A stretch of 64,000 nt of DNA. Source: Gyromitra esculenta. Its lineage: Eukaryota > Ascomycota > Pezizomycetes > Pezizales > Discinaceae. A model generated the notes under the pieces. That model was not told the DNA's origin, did no database searches, and saw only the letters and a list, made by a program, of their open reading frames with translations. The stretch spans positions 806,001-870,000 of the forward strand of contig JBCAML010000019.1 in assembly GCA_038503075.1 (NCBI GenBank). The letters are read 5' to 3'. Made by a program: the position numbers and the translations under genes. How positions within the stretch are numbered: the stretch's first letter is position 1; each line of letters starts with the position of its first letter. This document shows, piece after piece, positions 60,456 through 64,000 of this stretch.

Positions 60456-61649
60456 TATCGTGTATTAGCCTTCTTTTCTTTCCCTTCGTTCGCTTTTTTT
60501 TTTCGCTTTCTTTTTAAGATCTCTCTTTATATACCTCTGGTGCTAGTTATGTTTACTTTTTATTTTATTTTCTTCGCATTCGGGAGCACGGATTGGCCGC
60601 CCAGCGCGGTCTGTCGGCCATGGGACATTTACTTTGATTTCACGAGTAAACCCTACAATACTTGTATACGTGTAGCTTTGACGGGACTTGGATACGTAGA
60701 ATACATGTACTGTTAATGTGCTTGTGAATTTGAGTTGTTACGCTTTGTCTTGTGGCCCAAGGAGTATTACACTAGTGTCAAAACTACATGTATGCCCATT
60801 TAGCCGGTAATGTTAGCTCTGCTGCGGTAATAGCGTGAATCGCGATTGCAACGAGTGACACATAGTGTATCACTCGCTTGTCGAAGGGAGTTTGGCGAAA
60901 GAATTCCAATAGAAAGCGATATCAGCTCAGCGCCCTTGTCTATCCTATCGTTTGTTGATTTTATGATACCGTAAGTACACGTATATGCGATGCCTCTTTT
61001 TCGCGTATTGATATGGTTGCAGGCGATGAGATGGTGTGATGTTTTGGTTTTAGAGCAACGATACTGGGAAAAATCGCAAACACATATCCTGCTTCAACCG
61101 ACAACGCCAACACGTATCAAAGGATTTACAGAAGCGAACGAAGCGGATAGTGTGCTGTCATGTTTAATTCGAAAGGGCCGGGGATTAAGAATAGACTTTC
61201 TGTAGCTCTCTAACCGGGTGATCCAGAAGAGTATCTTTCTGTTGGCGGCCTATGAACGCGCACACATAATATGTTTTCCGATGGAAGAGATAATCCCCGG
61301 TCTCGAGCCCTCGTAGAAGGAGGGATGTTTTCTGTGGGACTGCTTTCTCTTAGGCCTGTGTCTGTTCTTTGACGGCACATGAAGTGGCCCCTCGTCACAC
61401 CCCACTCCACCCCACCCCCTTCCATCCTAAATCTCCTCCTTATAAGTTTTCTCCTCCATTCCTTCTCTTCCTCTTCTCTCGTAAATTTCAACTTTCCTCA
61501 CCAATTTATACTCTACTCTACTCTACTCTACGTTAAGGTATTTATTTTAGCTTTCCCACGAGGAACGGTCTGCTCTACAGGTTCTTCAGCCATGATGTTA
61601 AATTCTGGTGTTCAGTTCTTTTCAATCAACAACCACCCCAACAACAGCA
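60456..61649. other. Intergenic between CCC2 and the RRM gene
   Basis: About 1.2 kb. Near-palindrome CGAGTGACACATAGTGTATC followed by ACTCG at 60852-60876; (CTCTA)4 at 61511-61530 in the CT-rich leader of the RRM gene. No other gene seen. Confidence 0.55.
61511..61530. repeat. (CTCTA)4 microsatellite
   Basis: Four perfect units about 120 bp upstream of the RRM-protein start, within a pyrimidine-rich promoter or leader. Confidence 0.8.
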
Positions 61650-62433
61650 ATGTCGAAACTCTTTATCAGGTTAGTTATCCGATTCTCTATTTCATCCCCC
61701 TCATCACCAAAACTCTCAAATACTCGTCCTCTCCGTCATCCTAACTTGTTCCCACCCATGTAACTCATTTGCTAATCAATTTTCCACAAAATAAAGATCT
61801 CTTTCTTGGTCTACCGATGACAACACTCTTAGGGCCAAATTTGAAGAATTCGGCGTTGTTGAAGAAGCGGTATGCCCCCCTAATAGTGGCTGCTTTCTCC
61901 ATAGACGATGATTGTTTGCCCGTTTGTTATAATTCCGTGATGTAATTTAGTGCTGATTTCTCCCTTGTTACTTCAGGTTGTTGTCAAAGATCGTGAGACT
62001 GGTAGGTCTCGTGGATTTGGCTTCGTCAAATACACTAACGACGACGACGCCAATCTCGCTATGAATACAATGAATGACATCGAGTGGGCTCCAATCACTT
62101 CACATACATGGAGCTATTAGCATTTCTAACAATAATTGTAGCTTTGACGGACGTAGGATTAGTGTTGTCATTGCTGAAGATCGTCGTGGAGGCGGAGGAG
62201 GAGGTTAGTTTCTTCTTTTAGTGATTATTTTCTTCCTCAGCTTATAGATACCTTGTAGCATACCGCGAAGGCGCTCGTGAGGGGCGTGATGCTTCTCGTT
62301 ATGGTGGTAGTGATGGTAGTAAGTTTTCTGGCCTATGTGTGTGACGATCGTTTTGCTTACATTTTTATTAGGCTATGGGGGTCAGGGTGGCTACGGTGGA
62401 GGCAATGGGGGTGGCTACGGTGGTGGATACTAG
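61650..62433 (+). CDS. Glycine-rich RRM RNA-binding protein
   Basis: Six exons: 61650..61669, 61797..61869, 61977..62083, 62142..62203, 62259..62318 and 62372..62433; 127 residues. A single RRM starts at the N-terminus: RNP2 is KLFIRSLSW (split by the first intron), RNP1 is RGFGFVKY. The second half is Gly-rich ([15 protein letters not shown] at the end). This is the small GRP/CIRP-like class of RNA chaperones, often cold- or stress-induced; that role is inferred from the family. For the fifth intron I prefer the gtaagt donor at 62319 to gtagta at 62316; the products differ by one residue. Half of the gene is intron. Confidence 0.9.
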
Positions 62434-63952
62434 ATTATCCTTTCCTAACCGAATACTAGAAGGATATGAACCATAATCGGTAATGTTCTACGTCCTGTTA
62501 AATTGGCCAAATTTAACGAATCGAAGTTGAAATATAAAAGTATTTCATTCAACCCCTGCTTCGTGTTTTACTATCACCAAGTGATCGTGAGATGAAATGG
62601 AGATAGCTTGAATCACATTCAATTATGCAAAGAAATTTCTCTCATATTTTTATTGCTGTTGCCAAATCCTCTATTTTAGCGAGTTAGCCTTTAGTTCTCT
62701 AGAGTGAAATTGCCTTTCTGGCCTGCCTTTCCTACCCATTGAATTTCAAACTCTCTTTATAAGTTGACGCTCTGTTTTTCATTTTATTCTTGTTTCACGA
62801 ACTTGAGCTGTCACCAAGAGCATGATCCTTTTCAGCTATCCCCTATCAGCTATGATAGGGGGGAAACAATAGCCCGTATGTGGCCATCATCTTTGGGCTA
62901 CCACCCGATGAGGTTATCACTGCAAAGGCTCAGATAAAAATACTATTGCGACGCTTTATCCAAAATATTATTTGTTTGCTAATTGGGCTCCCCAATACAT
63001 GTAGTTTTGACTATTGAATGATTGCTAGGTTCTTTTTTAACATTAATAGATATCTTTTGGTTGTCGCAGTGCATAGGCATCGCTACCAAGGGTGCTGAAA
63101 CTATTGCTAAACTTTACAAAATCACTACACTAACCCACCAACCATCAGTTCAGCTTGCCATGATTAGGTACTTTTATTTTACTTTGGCTTGTTTTCAAGA
63201 GTAGCTACTCTATGCTATGTTTTTACTGAGTTTCTGCCTAGAGTAAGCTAATTGAAATCTTCTTAAGCTCAAACACAGCCATTCCCTGAAAACTTCAAGT
63301 CAGTGGACGAACGCGCAGCAAGCAACGCATACGTGTATAAGGTGAGTGTCCAAGTAGGTTCTCTATTATGGAATAAGACTTAATAAAATTGTAGGCTTGT
63401 TCTAACAAAGAACGCTGTGCATATACCGAGAGCTATTACTTTAAAGTCTCCTGCAGTGAGCACCGTTTCCTGAAATACGCGAAATATTCGAGCTCTATAA
63501 ACACTCCCTGCTGGTAGGCCTGGCAGGATAGATGCTCCTTGAGATCTTATCCCTCGCATCTCTGATACCCTGACTTTAGGATTCTGCAGTTGGCCCTAGT
63601 CCCGGGTATGGACCCTAAGGCTAAAATTTGTTATCCTTGTCATTGTAACTCCACCCATTGAAGCAAGTAAGTTACATATCAGATACCATTTCCCATCAAA
63701 ATAGAACGTTAAGGGATTTCGCTTACAGTCCTCGACACACTCATTGAGTTCTATTGGAAGCTAATAATCTAGTAATGTCATGTGGCAGATGGTTCGTACA
63801 ACGGCTCTCGAACCTCGTGTGGGTGACAAGAATTCATATAGTTAACGCCCTGTGGTTGACCTAATCGGGGCCAACGTGGTTTCGTTGCTGCACAGCCAGA
63901 CACCCAAAACCACACATGGGTTAGTCAACGTAAACGGCACAGTACATGTATG
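62434..63952. other. Right-edge region with spliced-looking but unresolved open frames
   Basis: Between 62860 and 63530 several stretches look like coding sequence interrupted by proper introns. Examples are a frame with SPYVAIIFGLPPDEVITAKA, a stretch GIATKGAETIAKLYKITTLT before a gtactt donor (63168), an exon from about 63281 ending at gtgagt, and a last exon from about 63396 reading ACSNKERCAYTESYYFKVSC to a TAG at about 63517. No single choice of frame joins all of them, so this may be a decayed gene, two genes or chance. A hairpin-forming CCCCTATCAGCTATGATAGGGG sits near 62840. Confidence 0.3.
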
Positions 63953-64000
63953 TACAGTTGCGTCCAACAAGACCTTGCGGTTTTTGGGGTACCACAACAC
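63953..64000. mobile_element. Left terminus of a further family A MITE or its parent, cut by the window edge
   Basis: TACAGTTGCGTCCAACAAGA followed by CCTTGCGGTTTTTGGGGTACCAC matches the terminal repeats of the element at 47978-48230, including the TA target. The rest lies beyond the window. Confidence 0.75.

Overview
This window reads as a nuclear contig from a filamentous ascomycete (Pezizomycotina). The genes carry many short GT-AG introns (about 45-160 nt) with CTAAC/CTGAC-like branch sites, intergenic DNA is long and AT-rich, and the gene set is typical of this group: degenerate RPB1 CTD, COP9 subunit 7, FRG1, SWD1, an Ino4-like bHLH factor and an STAND/NLR protein. The class is uncertain; long intergenic gaps and scattered MITEs would fit an early-diverging lineage such as Pezizomycetes or Orbiliomycetes, but this is only a guess. 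All exon joins given were worked out by eye from splice signals, frame continuity and family similarity.

Layout. 1-3048 holds the 3' part of SWR1 (+). 4518-5028 is an Rtc3/SBDS-like gene (-). 6582-7527 FRG1 (-) and 7869-9278 a 2OG-Fe(II) oxygenase (+) diverge from a 341-bp promoter. 10239-11678 is an Mme1-like mitochondrial carrier (+). 14205-15829 SWD1 (-) and 16592-22240 RPB1 (+) also diverge. 23129-23763 is TMA23 (+). A repeat-rich stretch (23764-26560) carries a tRNA-Gly(CCC), nested MITEs and a possible small Cys/His-rich protein. Then come an uncharacterised membrane/coiled-coil protein (26561-28232 -), an MDR reductase (29232-30419 -), a Maf-type pyrophosphatase (31666-32765 +), a bHLH factor (33812-34660 -), mitochondrial ThrRS (36785-38692 -), a GC-rich F-box/ankyrin gene (40742-41944 +), a 131-aa orphan (42610-43005 -) and an Artemis/SNM1-family DNA-repair nuclease with nine exons (44546-47433 +).

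47434-49905 is a nest of three different MITE families. It lies directly upstream of the accessory highlight of the window, an NLR-like gene (49906-53160 +) coding for an alpha/beta-hydrolase, an NB-ARC and TPR repeats. An in-frame stop falls exactly where the conserved TPR block begins. CSN7 (53980-54902 -), a Ccc2-type copper ATPase with three near-identical metal-binding domains (56749-60455 +) and a glycine-rich RRM protein (61650-62433 +) follow. The right edge holds an unresolved spliced-looking region and the TIR of another copy of one MITE family.

Functionally most genes are unrelated housekeeping genes: chromatin and transcription (SWR1, SWD1, RPB1), ribosome biogenesis (TMA23, possibly the Rtc3-like gene), mitochondria (carrier, ThrRS), copper handling (CCC2) and DNA repair. 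The NLR with its MITE-rich flank is the one locus that looks like fast-evolving self/non-self recognition machinery.
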